64,000 nucleotides of DNA from Acidimicrobiaceae bacterium (GTDB taxonomy: Bacteria > Actinomycetota > Acidimicrobiia > Acidimicrobiales > RAAP-2), in assembly GCA_003158855.1 (NCBI GenBank), contig PMLJ01000043.1:140338-204337 (forward strand), in the 5' to 3' direction. A program made the translations under genes and the position numbers. A model generated the notes under the pieces. The model was not told the DNA's origin, ran no database searches, and saw only the letters and a program-made list of their open reading frames with translations. Below are positions 50,192 through 58,587 of this stretch, piece after piece (position 1 is the stretch's first letter; each line of letters begins with the position of its first letter).

Positions 50192-52578
50192 CCACCGTCG
50201 AAACACGCTTGACCGAGTTCACAGACAACAACGAGAAGCCGGTCGGCTACGGGCGAATGCTTCGAAAGGAAGACCCGCGCCTCATTCGAGGGCAGGGCAA
50301 CTTCGTCGACGACGTCAACCTTCCGGGCATGCTGCACCTGGCGATCCTTCGTTCGCCCATGGCCCACGCCCGCATCAAGAGCATCGACACGACGGCCGCG
50401 GCCGCGCTGGAGGGAGTGGTGGCGATCGTCACCGGCGCCGATCTGGCCGAAAAGGGTTTGGCCTGGATGCCAACGCTGTCGAACGACGTGCAAGCCGTGC
50501 TCGCCACGGACAAGGTGCGATTCCAGGGCCAAGAGGTGGCCTTTGCCATCGCCAAGAGCCGCTACATCGCTCGTGACGCCATTGAACTGATCAACGTCGA
50601 CTACGAGATCCTGCCGCCGGTCGTTGATGTGCGCAAAGCCCTCGATCCCGACGCCGCGTTGATTCGCGATGACCTCAAGGACAAGACCAACAACCACTGC
50701 TTCGACTGGGAGACCGGCGACGCCGCGGCGACCCAGGCGGTCTTCGACAAGGCGGATGTGGTGGTCACCCAAGAGATCATCTACCCACGCGTGCACCCGG
50801 CTCCGATGGAGACCTGCGGCGCGGTGGCGCTCTTCGACGCCGTCGAAGGTCAACTCACCCTGTGGTCGACGACGCAGGCCCCGCACGCGCACCGCACGGT
50901 CTACGCGTTGGTGTCGGGCCTGCCGGAGCACAAGATTCGCATTATTGCTCCAGACATTGGTGGTGGCTTCGGCAACAAGGTTCCGATCTACCCGGGGTAC
51001 GTGTGCGCGATCGTGGCGGCACTCGTCACCGGAAAGCCGGTCAAGTGGATGGAGGACCGTTCGGAGAACCTCGTGAGCACCGGTTTTGCGCGTGACTACA
51101 TCATGAACGGTGAAATCGCGGCCACCAAGGACGGCAAGATCCTGGCCGTGCGCACCCACGTGCTCGCCGACCACGGCGCCTTCAATGGGACTGCGGCTCC
51201 GATCAAGTATCCGGCGGGCTTCTTCGGGGTGTTCACCGGAAGCTACGACCTGGAAGCGGCCTACTGCTCGATGACCGCCGTCTACACCAACAAGGCACCC
51301 GGCGGCGTCGCCTACGCGTGCTCGTTCCGCATCACCGAGGCGGTGTACCTGATTGAGCGGATGGTCGACTGCCTGGCCTACGACCTCAAGATGGACCCCG
51401 TTGAGTTGCGACTGAAGAACTTCATCAAGCCAGAGCAGTTCCCCTACACGACCAAGACCGGATGGGTCTACGACTCGGGGGAGTACGAGCGTGGAATGCG
51501 TCTGGCCATGGAGCTCGCCGGGTACGACGAGCTTCGCAAGGAGCAAGAGGAGAAGCGCTCCCGCGGTGAACTGATGGGCATCGGTGTCTCGTTCTTCACC
51601 GAAGCGGTGGGCGCTGGTCCGAGGAAGGATATGGACATCCTCGGACTCGGCATGGCCGACGGCTGTGAGCTTCGAATTCACCCGACCGGCAAAGCCGTGC
51701 TCCGTCTGTCGGTCAAGTCCCAGGGTCAAGGCCACGAGACGACGTTCGCCCAGATCGTCGCCGAGGAGATCGGTATTCCGCCGTCGGACATTCAGGTCCT
51801 CGAGGGTGACACCGACAACACGCCGTTTGGTCTGGGTACCTACGGCAGTCGCTCCACGCCGGTGTCGGGCGCGGCCGCGGCACTCGTGGCGCGCAAGGTG
51901 CGCGACAAGGCCCAGATCATCGCCTCGGGCATGCTCGAGGTATCGGTCGCGGACCTGGAGTGGGAGAAGGGCTCGTTCCACGTCAAGGGCGATCCGTCCA
52001 AGTCGGTGACGATCCAGGAGATCGCCTTCAAGTCGTACGGAGCAGGCGACCTGCCCGAAGGCGTCGAAGGCGGGCTTGAGGCGCAGATCTGCTACAACCC
52101 GTCGAACCTCACGTACCCGTTCGGCGCCTACATCTGTGTCGTTGACATCGACCCGGGCACCGCGGTGGTGAAGGTCCGCCGTTTCATTGCGGTCGACGAC
52201 TGCGGGACTCGGATCAACGAGATGATCATTGAAGGCCAGGTCCACGGCGGTCTTGCTGACGGTGTGGGGATGGCGTTGATGGAGATGATTGCCTTCGATG
52301 AAGACGGCAACTGTCTCGGGGCATCGCTGATGGACTACTTGATCCCGACGGCTTTGGAGGTTCCCGACTGGGAGACCGGCCACACGGTGACTCCATCGCC
52401 GCATCACCCCATCGGGGCCAAGGGAATCGGTGAGTCGGCCACGGTGGGATCGCCCCCGGCGATCGTGAACGCCGTGGTGGATGCGCTCAAGCCCTTCGGG
52501 ATCCGTCACGCTGACATGCCGCTGACCCCGTCACGGGTCTGGGAGACAATGCAGGGGCGACACGTTCCTTCCATCTAG
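50188..52578 (+). CDS. coxL: Aerobic CO dehydrogenase large subunit, form I
   Basis: 796 residues. The active-site loop reads AYACSFR, fitting the form I pattern AYxCSFR; its Cys is the copper ligand of the Mo-Cu cluster. Extended identity to form I enzymes is visible around GIGVSFFTEAVGAGP, SQGQGHETTFAQIVAEE, LGTYGSRSTPVSGAA and TVTPSPHHPIGAKGIGES, the last carrying the catalytic Glu. The residue before the active-site Cys is Ala, where the well-studied enzyme has Arg. It oxidises CO to CO2 at the membrane face. A perfect 16-bp stem-loop follows the gene. Confidence 0.95.
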   Translation: MTTVETRLTEFTDNNEKPVGYGRMLRKEDPRLIRGQGNFVDDVNLPGMLHLAILRSPMAHARIKSIDTTAAAALEGVVAIVTGADLAEKGLAWMPTLSNDVQAVLATDKVRFQGQEVAFAIAKSRYIARDAIELINVDYEILPPVVDVRKALDPDAALIRDDLKDKTNNHCFDWETGDAAATQAVFDKADVVVTQEIIYPRVHPAPMETCGAVALFDAVEGQLTLWSTTQAPHAHRTVYALVSGLPEHKIRIIAPDIGGGFGNKVPIYPGYVCAIVAALVTGKPVKWMEDRSENLVSTGFARDYIMNGEIAATKDGKILAVRTHVLADHGAFNGTAAPIKYPAGFFGVFTGSYDLEAAYCSMTAVYTNKAPGGVAYACSFRITEAVYLIERMVDCLAYDLKMDPVELRLKNFIKPEQFPYTTKTGWVYDSGEYERGMRLAMELAGYDELRKEQEEKRSRGELMGIGVSFFTEAVGAGPRKDMDILGLGMADGCELRIHPTGKAVLRLSVKSQGQGHETTFAQIVAEEIGIPPSDIQVLEGDTDNTPFGLGTYGSRSTPVSGAAAALVARKVRDKAQIIASGMLEVSVADLEWEKGSFHVKGDPSKSVTIQEIAFKSYGAGDLPEGVEGGLEAQICYNPSNLTYPFGAYICVVDIDPGTAVVKVRRFIAVDDCGTRINEMIIEGQVHGGLADGVGMALMEMIAFDEDGNCLGASLMDYLIPTALEVPDWETGHTVTPSPHHPIGAKGIGESATVGSPPAIVNAVVDALKPFGIRHADMPLTPSRVWETMQGRHVPSI

Positions 52579-52674
52579 CCTCGACTGCTCACGGGCTCGG
52601 AGCAAACCGCACGTGGTCGCGCGAAAATGCCCTTCGGGCAAGGAGAGTTGGCTTCTCGCGACGCGCAGAATCCG

Positions 52675-52715
52675 GACCCGAGTTGTGCGCGGCGACGCGG
52701 CGCACAACTCGGGTC
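52675..52715 (+). terminator. Perfect 16-bp stem-loop between coxL and accessory genes
   Basis: Left arm GACCCGAGTTGTGCGC at 52675-52690, 9-base loop, complementary right arm at 52700-52715. It lies about 100 bases after the coxL stop and 57 bases before the next gene. It may act as a partial terminator or mRNA stabiliser that keeps structural subunits in excess over maturation factors. Confidence 0.7.
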
Positions 52716-52772
52716 ATCAGGACCGGGGTCGTCGCTGGTCGCATCACGAATGATCGAGGGTAGTGTGAACCA

Positions 52773-53645
52773 ATGACCCCACGCTTGTCGGCTCGGGGGA
52801 CCGAGCTTCAAAATGCGAGAGTTCCCCACGTGCACGCCACGGTGGTGCGTGCCCAGTCGCCGACCTCGTCGCGGCCCGGCGACGAGGCCATCATCTTGGG
52901 CGACGGCTCCATCGAAGGGTTCGTGGGGGGACAGTGCGCCGAGGAGTCGGTTCGTCTGGCGGCTCTCAACGTTCTGACCAGTGGCGAGTCGGTCCTACTG
53001 CGAGTACTGCCAGAAAGTGCCGCGGATTTTCCGAAGGTTCCGGGGGCCCAGGTGGCCGTCAACCCGTGCCTGTCAGGGGGGGCGTTGGAGATCTATCTTG
53101 AACCACACCTGCCGATGCCGCTGGTCGTGGTCGTCGGCACCGCACCGATAGCGTCAGCGTTGGCGCGAATCACCGAGGCGTTGGGTTACCGCAGCGGCGT
53201 CGCCGCTTCGTTGGACGATGCGGACTTCGCCGGGGCCTCCGCGGTGATTCTGGCCACCCACGGGCACGACGAGCCAGAGGGAATTCGCGCCGCTCTCGAC
53301 GCAGGCGTGCGGTTCATCGGGCTCGTAGCGAGCGAGAAGCGCGGTGGGGCCTTGCTCGAAGCCCTGGATCTCGCCGACGATGAACGGGCCAGGGTGCACA
53401 CACCGGTTGGTATCGAGATCGGGGCCAAGGCACCCGAAGAGATCGCCCTTTCGATTCTGAGCAGCGTGGTTCAGGCCTATCGAGCCGGCGACCTCGAAGC
53501 CGCCACATCGACCACCAGTCCCGCAGTGCGCGAAGCCATCGATCCGGTCTGCGGCATGACGGTGATCGTGAGACCCGATACGCCACACAAGCTCGTTGAC
53601 CGGGTTGAGACCTGGTACTGCTGCACCGGCTGCCGGGACCGATAG
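52773..53645 (+). CDS. XdhC-family protein with C-terminal YHS domain (CoxF-like)
   Basis: 290 residues. The N-terminal XdhC_CoxI region (VHATVVRAQSPTSSRPGDEA, GSIEGFVGGQCAEESVRLAA) is followed by a Rossmann part (LVVVVGTAPIASALARITEA, VILATHGHDEPEGIRAALDA, PVGIEIGAKAPEEIALSIL). Residues about 252-290 form a YHS-like metal motif: DPVCGMTV then WYCCTGC. It is the third XdhC-family protein in the window and the only one in the cox operon, so it is the likely cofactor-loading or sulfuration factor for CoxL. Confidence 0.87.
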   Translation: MTPRLSARGTELQNARVPHVHATVVRAQSPTSSRPGDEAIILGDGSIEGFVGGQCAEESVRLAALNVLTSGESVLLRVLPESAADFPKVPGAQVAVNPCLSGGALEIYLEPHLPMPLVVVVGTAPIASALARITEALGYRSGVAASLDDADFAGASAVILATHGHDEPEGIRAALDAGVRFIGLVASEKRGGALLEALDLADDERARVHTPVGIEIGAKAPEEIALSILSSVVQAYRAGDLEAATSTTSPAVREAIDPVCGMTVIVRPDTPHKLVDRVETWYCCTGCRDR

Positions 53646-53666
53646 GCCGGCTGGAGGCACGATTCG

Positions 53667-54260
53667 ATGTACACCACCGGTTTAGTCCTGGCGGCGGGCG
53701 CTTCTCGACGCTTGGGCCAGCCAAAACAGTTGCTCGCCTACCGCGACGGAACGATCCTTGGCACGACCCTGAAGATGGCCAAGAGTTGTGGCTTCGACCA
53801 GGTCATCGTGGCCCTCGGTGGAGCATCCCAGGAGATCCGTGACACGGTCGGGCTCGATGGGGTCGAAGTCGTCGAGAACGACGACTTCTCTTCCGGGTGT
53901 TCGTCGTCGATCAGTGCCGCCCTGAGCGCGGTGAACCCGAGCTCGGATGGCATCGTGCTGCTGCTCGGCGATCAGCCCGATGTGACGCCGCTGGTCGTGC
54001 GGTCGTTCCTTGCGGGGGTTGAGGGAGCTCCTCTGGGGGTCTGTCTCTACGCCGACGGGCGCGGCCATCCCTTCTGGTTCTCTCGCGGACTCTTTGGCGA
54101 GCTCGCGACCCTGCACGGCGACAAGGCCGTGTGGAAGATCCTGGAGTCGGGACGTCACGAAGTGACCGAGGTGCACCAAGACGGACCGGTTCCCCTCGAC
54201 GTCGACACGTGGGACGACTATGAGCGGTTGTTGGCGCAACGCGGAACCGTCCCCTCGTGA
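53667..54260 (+). CDS. mocA: Molybdenum cofactor cytidylyltransferase-like protein
   Basis: 197 residues, MobA-like nucleotidyltransferase fold. It has LVLAAGASRRLGQPKQLLAY (nucleotide loop), DDFSSGCSSSISAAL, VLLLGDQPDV and GRGHPFWFSRGLF. The LGxPKQL pattern is that of MocA, which makes the cytosine-dinucleotide cofactor used by CO dehydrogenases. This agrees with its place 21 bases after the XdhC-YHS gene. It overlaps coxD by 4 bases. Confidence 0.9.
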   Translation: MYTTGLVLAAGASRRLGQPKQLLAYRDGTILGTTLKMAKSCGFDQVIVALGGASQEIRDTVGLDGVEVVENDDFSSGCSSSISAALSAVNPSSDGIVLLLGDQPDVTPLVVRSFLAGVEGAPLGVCLYADGRGHPFWFSRGLFGELATLHGDKAVWKILESGRHEVTEVHQDGPVPLDVDTWDDYERLLAQRGTVPS

Positions 54261-55153
54261 GAGCACTCGAGAGCCCGTCGGACGTGATGGCGAGGCTGGA
54301 TGCCCTCAACTACTTGGTTGATGAAGGGTTCGCCACCGCTCTGTTTCTTTCGATCACCCTCGGCCAGCCCCTGCTGCTGGAGGGAGAGCCGGGGGTGGGC
54401 AAGACGACCGCCGCCAAGGCCGTGGCCCAGATGCTCGAAGCGCCGTTTCTTCGCCTGCAGTGCTACGGGGGCCTGACGGCCTCGGAGGCTCTCTACGAGT
54501 GGAACTACCAGCGTCAACTGCTCGCCATCCGCCTCGCCGAGTCGCGCAATACCTCGGTTGAGGACGCGGACCTGTTCACCGAGGAGTTCCTGCAGGAACG
54601 CCCGATCCTCGCGAGCATTCGTCACCGGGGTCCGGTGGTCCCGGTGCTGCTGATCGACGAGATCGACCGAGCCGACGACGAGTTCGAGGCGCTGCTGTTC
54701 GAGTTCCTAGGCGAATCGTCGGTGACGGTTCCTGAACTCGGCACGTTTCGCGCCGAGCGGCCGCCGGTGGTGATCCTGACGTCGAACCGGAGCCGTGAGC
54801 TCCACGATGCGCTTCGCCGACGCTGTCTCTACCACTGGATTGAGTTCCCCGGACCTCAGCGGGCCGCCGAGATCCTGCGCCGGACGGTCCCTCAGTCCAA
54901 CGAGGTCCTGATCACGTCGGCGACCGAGTTCGTCGGCCGCGTAAGGACGTTGGACCTTGACAAGCCTCCGGGCATGTCCGAGACGATTGACTGGGTCTCG
55001 GCGCTCACGGTGCTCGGGGCCTCTTCGCTGGTGCGCAGCGATATTGTTCGTACCCTCGGTGCTATCATCAAGACCCCAGACGACCGCGAAAGCGTGCTTG
55101 CGGGACTCGGGGCCATGGGCTATGTCGAGCCGGCTCAGGAGAGTCGTCAGTAA
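54257..55153 (+). CDS. coxD: MoxR-type AAA+ ATPase
   Basis: 298 residues. Walker A GEPGVGKTTAAKA near residue 45, Walker B VLLIDEIDRADDEFE, sensor 1 VILTSNRSRELHDALRRRC and an Arg finger pair. CoxD is a chaperone required for building the sulfur-copper bridge of the CO dehydrogenase active site in Oligotropha. It starts with GTG overlapping mocA. It works with the VWA protein encoded downstream. Confidence 0.93.
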   Translation: MRALESPSDVMARLDALNYLVDEGFATALFLSITLGQPLLLEGEPGVGKTTAAKAVAQMLEAPFLRLQCYGGLTASEALYEWNYQRQLLAIRLAESRNTSVEDADLFTEEFLQERPILASIRHRGPVVPVLLIDEIDRADDEFEALLFEFLGESSVTVPELGTFRAERPPVVILTSNRSRELHDALRRRCLYHWIEFPGPQRAAEILRRTVPQSNEVLITSATEFVGRVRTLDLDKPPGMSETIDWVSALTVLGASSLVRSDIVRTLGAIIKTPDDRESVLAGLGAMGYVEPAQESRQ

Positions 55154-55195
55154 GTTCGAAGGCGGGCTTCGCCTCTCGCGAAAAGGAAGAGCAAC

Positions 55196-55837
55196 ATGGA
55201 AATCAAGAACGAGTTCACCGTCAGCGTACCGATCGATGAGGCGTGGGCCGTGCTCACAAATCTGGCCGGCATCGTCACGTGCCTTCCCGGTGCCCAGTTG
55301 ACGGGCCAAGAGGGTGATACCTATTTGGGCAAGGTGAAGATCAAGGTGGGACCGGTTATCACGGAGTACGCCGGCACGGCGGTATTCACTGAGAAGGATG
55401 ACACCACGTACCGCGCCGTGATCGACGCTAAGGGCCGCGACTCTCGAGGTTCGGGCAACGCGTCGGCCACGATCACCGCGGGGCTTCGCCCTGATGGCGA
55501 TCGCACGTTGGTCTCGGTGGACACCGACTTGAGCATCACGGGCAAAATTGCGCAGTTCGGGAAGTCGGCCATCGTGGAGGTCTCCCAGAAGCTGCTCGGT
55601 CAGTTCGTGGAGTGCCTCGAGGCCAAGCTGACTGCGGGCCAGCTCGCACCCAGCGCGGCCCCGGGTGATGCGGTGCCCGCGACGCCCGGTGCGCCGAGCG
55701 CTGCGCCGGAACCCCAGGTCGAAGCCGAACCGCTCGACCTCATGAGTGTTGCCGGCGGCGCTGTCTACAAGCGGCTTATCCCGCTGGTGGCCGTCGTCGT
55801 CGTCGTAGTGGTCGTGATCATCGCCATTGTCCGGTAA
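55196..55837 (+). CDS. coxG: CoxG-type SRPBCC membrane-anchor protein
   Basis: 213 residues. An SRPBCC/CoxG domain occupies about 1-150 (EIKNEFTVSVPIDEAWAVLT, GIVTCLPGAQLTG, GKVKIKVGPV, ISGKIAQFGK-like SITGKIAQFGKSAI). An Ala/Pro-rich linker follows, then a single C-terminal membrane helix (LIPLVAVVVVVVVVIIAIV). CoxG is linked to membrane attachment and quinone coupling of CO dehydrogenase. The ribosome binding site AAAGGAAGAG is upstream of 55196. Confidence 0.92.
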   Translation: MEIKNEFTVSVPIDEAWAVLTNLAGIVTCLPGAQLTGQEGDTYLGKVKIKVGPVITEYAGTAVFTEKDDTTYRAVIDAKGRDSRGSGNASATITAGLRPDGDRTLVSVDTDLSITGKIAQFGKSAIVEVSQKLLGQFVECLEAKLTAGQLAPSAAPGDAVPATPGAPSAAPEPQVEAEPLDLMSVAGGAVYKRLIPLVAVVVVVVVVIIAIVR

Positions 55838-55853
55838 CGCGCCACGCCCTGCG

Positions 55854-57044
55854 GTGATACTTCGCGGCGTGGACCGCGCGGCGCTCACGGTGTCGTTCGT
55901 CGAACGCCTGCGCGCGGCCGGAATACCGGTGGGCTTCTCGAACATGGCCACCTTCAGCGCGGCGCTGGAGCAGGTCCCACCCGACGCCCTCGCCGCACTG
56001 TACTGGACGGCACGGATCAGCTTGATCAAGCGCGAAAGCGATCTCGCCCTCTTCGACGAGGTATTTCGAGCGGTCTTTGACGAGATCCACACCGAGTTCG
56101 ATCCCCACGCCCGACGCCAGCCGCTGGCGGCGCCCAAGTCTGATGACGAATCCTATGCGCCGATTCCCGGCGACGACGGTGCGATCGATGAGGAGGGGGA
56201 CGGCACGAGCTGGACCACCTCTCCGCGAACTGTCGCGGGGGAACAGCACGACGACGATGACGGCCTCGTGCTGCCCGAACGGCTCGCGAGCGAGGTCGCG
56301 GGCCTCGCCGACACGCCCTTCCCCGACTTTGATGCGGCGGACCTCGCGGTGCTGTCCTCGTGGCTCGACGAAGCGCTGAAGGACTGGCCCACCCGGCGCT
56401 CTCGTCGCGAGGTTCCCCACCACGCCGGCCAACGGATCGCGCTGCGGCACACCCTGGCCCGGGCCCGGCGCACGGGCTTCGAGCCAGTCAATCTGGTGTA
56501 CGCAACACAGGTGCAGAAACCTCGCCGGGTCGTCATGCTCTGCGACGTCAGCCAGTCCATGGAAAGCTACGCCATGGCCTACCTACACTTGATGCGTGCG
56601 GCCGCACTGGAGACCCAAGCTGAAGTCTTCGCGTTCGCCACGACGCTGACCCGCTTGACGTCGGTGCTCGCCCACAAGTCACCTGAAGTGGCTATCGAGC
56701 AAGCGACCGCCACGGTGACCGATCGCTTCGGCGGCACGAGGATCGCCTCGAATCTTCGGTCCCTGCTTCGCTCGCGTTTCGGCGATCGGCTTCGCGGAGC
56801 GATTGTGCTGGTGGCCTCCGACGGGTGGGATTCAGATTCCCCCGAGGCGATGACGGAAGCAATGCAGCGACTCCGTCGACGCGCCCACAGGGTGATCTGG
56901 TTGAACCCTCGAGCGGCCGCCCCGGGTTACGAGCCCCTCGTCGGGTCGATGGCCGCCGCGTTGCCCTACTGCGATCAGTTTCTTGCCGCCGACACGCTTC
57001 GCGGGCTGGCAGAAGTCGTGCGTGCGATCATCGAGGAGTCCTAG
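55854..57044 (+). CDS. coxE: VWA-domain protein
   Basis: 396 residues. The variable N-terminal part (DRAALTVSFVERLRAAGIPV) precedes a long acidic stretch near residues 95-140. The C-terminal von Willebrand A domain starts at about 220 with RRVVMLCDVSQSMESYAMAY (MIDAS DxSxS) and continues with DRFGGTRIASNLRSLL and VLVASDGWDSD. CoxE acts with CoxD in maturation of the copper site. The start is uncertain: GTG 55854 is used, TTG 55827 and GTG 55869 are alternatives. Confidence 0.9.
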   Translation: MILRGVDRAALTVSFVERLRAAGIPVGFSNMATFSAALEQVPPDALAALYWTARISLIKRESDLALFDEVFRAVFDEIHTEFDPHARRQPLAAPKSDDESYAPIPGDDGAIDEEGDGTSWTTSPRTVAGEQHDDDDGLVLPERLASEVAGLADTPFPDFDAADLAVLSSWLDEALKDWPTRRSRREVPHHAGQRIALRHTLARARRTGFEPVNLVYATQVQKPRRVVMLCDVSQSMESYAMAYLHLMRAAALETQAEVFAFATTLTRLTSVLAHKSPEVAIEQATATVTDRFGGTRIASNLRSLLRSRFGDRLRGAIVLVASDGWDSDSPEAMTEAMQRLRRRAHRVIWLNPRAAAPGYEPLVGSMAAALPYCDQFLAADTLRGLAEVVRAIIEES

Positions 57045-57858
57045 TCTCATCGCGCCCCGTCGGCGCGTGGTCACGAGACAGAGCATGCGGTCCACGAATT
57101 GCTGGGCGAGTCGAGCATGCCGCGACTGCCTTCCGCCTCCGCAGGAGGGAAAGGGGGCGTAAGCACCGTGGATATGCCGGCTGTTCCAACACGCTGTAGA
57201 GCTTCTTGCTCTCCAGGAACTGTACCGATGGACGAGGTCGTCCGATGTGCCCACACGGTTGGAAGCGGCGCAACCCCCAGGAAGGGAGTGTCGAATGAAG
57301 AGATCTCTCGCGGCCCTGGTCTTGCCCCCGTACCCGCTCCTGGATCACTCGCTGCTGGCGCCAATCCGGCCATCGCTGCTTCTCACAGCAGTGCAATGAA
57401 GACAATGGCTCTTGCGTGGAAGAGCGGGAAGAGCCCAGGCCATGACGGGCACGACGGAATCGTTCAGTTTCGCAGTCGCGATGAGACCCGCGCGGTTGAC
57501 CAGAATGCGATGGCGAAGTGCGGACCCGGTACATCGAGGAACGTCAAGGCGCGAGCCCTGGTTACGGTGCCGGAACCACCTACGAAGACCACGATTAAGG
57601 TGGCGAGGCTTGGCGGGTAGTGACTGTTCCAGCTACCGGCGACACGCATTCTCGCCCGTCGCAGGTTGCAGAGGTTCCGTTTTCAAGATGGCACGGAAAG
57701 GAAACCAATGATCTCTGTCGACTTCACCTTCGAGTCCACAACCGCTCCCGAGCAGAATGCGAAGCCCGGTGACACTCGAGGCACAGCAGCTGGGAAAGAC
57801 GGAGCTGGACGCGGTCCCACCCGGGCCATCTTCGGCGAAACAGCTCCGAGTTGCTCTC
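57045..57858. other. Long gap after coxE, no confident gene
   Basis: About 800 bases. Frames exist on both strands (for example 57099-57620 on the plus strand), but they are low-complexity and match no family. A short frame at 57295-57399 has a ribosome binding site (GGAAGGGAG) and a signal-like start, MKRSLAALVLPPYPL, but only 34 codons. It could be a decayed gene. The codons at 57757-57858 may also be an upstream extension of the next gene. Confidence 0.4.
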
Positions 57859-58587
57859 ATGTCTCTTGGACCTGAAAACTCGACACCCAGTGAGCCACCC
57901 AAACGGGTAGCCGTCGGACGAAGGGTGTTCATCGGCATCGCCGCCATGAGCGCACTCGGAGTTGCCTTCGGTGCGGACGTCCAACGCTTCCTTGGAAATG
58001 CCCTCGGCTCGGGGCTTGGAGGACTCTTGCCCGGCGGCGATCGTTTCCGGATCTACTCGATCACTGGCGCCTACCCCCAGATCAGTCGCACTGATTTCCG
58101 CCTGGAGGTCAGCGGGCTGGTCGAGCGCCCCATGACCTTCACGCTGGCGGACCTTGAAGCCATGCCCGCTACGTCCTTCGCGAAGACCTTCCAGTGCGTT
58201 ACCGGATGGAAGGTTCCTGACGTCCACTGGGAGGGGGTCAGACTGTCCCATATCTTGGAGACCGTTGGCGTGAAGTCAGAGGCGGTGGCTCTGAGTTTCG
58301 AATCGTACGATCGCGCAGACACCGAGAGTCTCACGCTCGACCAGGCCCGCCTGCCCGACGTCATCGTCGCCTATCGAATGCTCGACGCACCGGTTACCGC
58401 AGAGCACGGCGGGCCAGTACGGCTCTACGTCGCACCGATGTTCGGCTACAAGTCGCTCAAGTGGCTCTCGGCTATTCGCGTCGTCGACCAGGTGCAGCCG
58501 GGGTACTGGGAAGGGAACGGGTACCCCGTCAACGGTTGGCTCGATGGCACGACCGGCCCGACCAATCCAGATCCTGGCCTGACCTGA
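57859..58587 (+). CDS. YedY/MsrP-like molybdoenzyme (sulfite oxidase fold) with Tat-type signal
   Basis: 242 residues. The N-terminus has a twin-Arg motif (VGRRVFIGIAAM) followed by a hydrophobic stretch, so export in folded form by Tat is likely. The oxidoreductase molybdopterin domain (about 60-235) has the molybdenum-ligand Cys in KTFQCVTGWKVPDVHWEGV and VRLYVAPMFGYKSLKWLSAI. It is followed, with stop-start overlap TGATG, by a cytochrome b gene, the usual partner. Family members reduce methionine sulfoxide or oxidise sulfite; the substrate is not evident. Confidence 0.88.
   Translation: MSLGPENSTPSEPPKRVAVGRRVFIGIAAMSALGVAFGADVQRFLGNALGSGLGGLLPGGDRFRIYSITGAYPQISRTDFRLEVSGLVERPMTFTLADLEAMPATSFAKTFQCVTGWKVPDVHWEGVRLSHILETVGVKSEAVALSFESYDRADTESLTLDQARLPDVIVAYRMLDAPVTAEHGGPVRLYVAPMFGYKSLKWLSAIRVVDQVQPGYWEGNGYPVNGWLDGTTGPTNPDPGLT

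Noticed and set aside
50116..52509. A 797-codon open frame antisense to coxL
   Set aside because: High-GC third-position bias creates long antisense frames; this one has no family features and coxL is beyond doubt.
50188..52578. Form II (coxL-like) CO dehydrogenase assignment
   Set aside because: The active-site loop is AYxCSFR with Cys, not the form II AYxGAGR, and coxD, coxE and coxG accompany it.
57099..57620. 173-codon plus-strand frame after coxE
   Set aside because: No family resemblance, poor codon pattern, overlapping minus-strand frame of similar length; reported only as a gap with possible decay.
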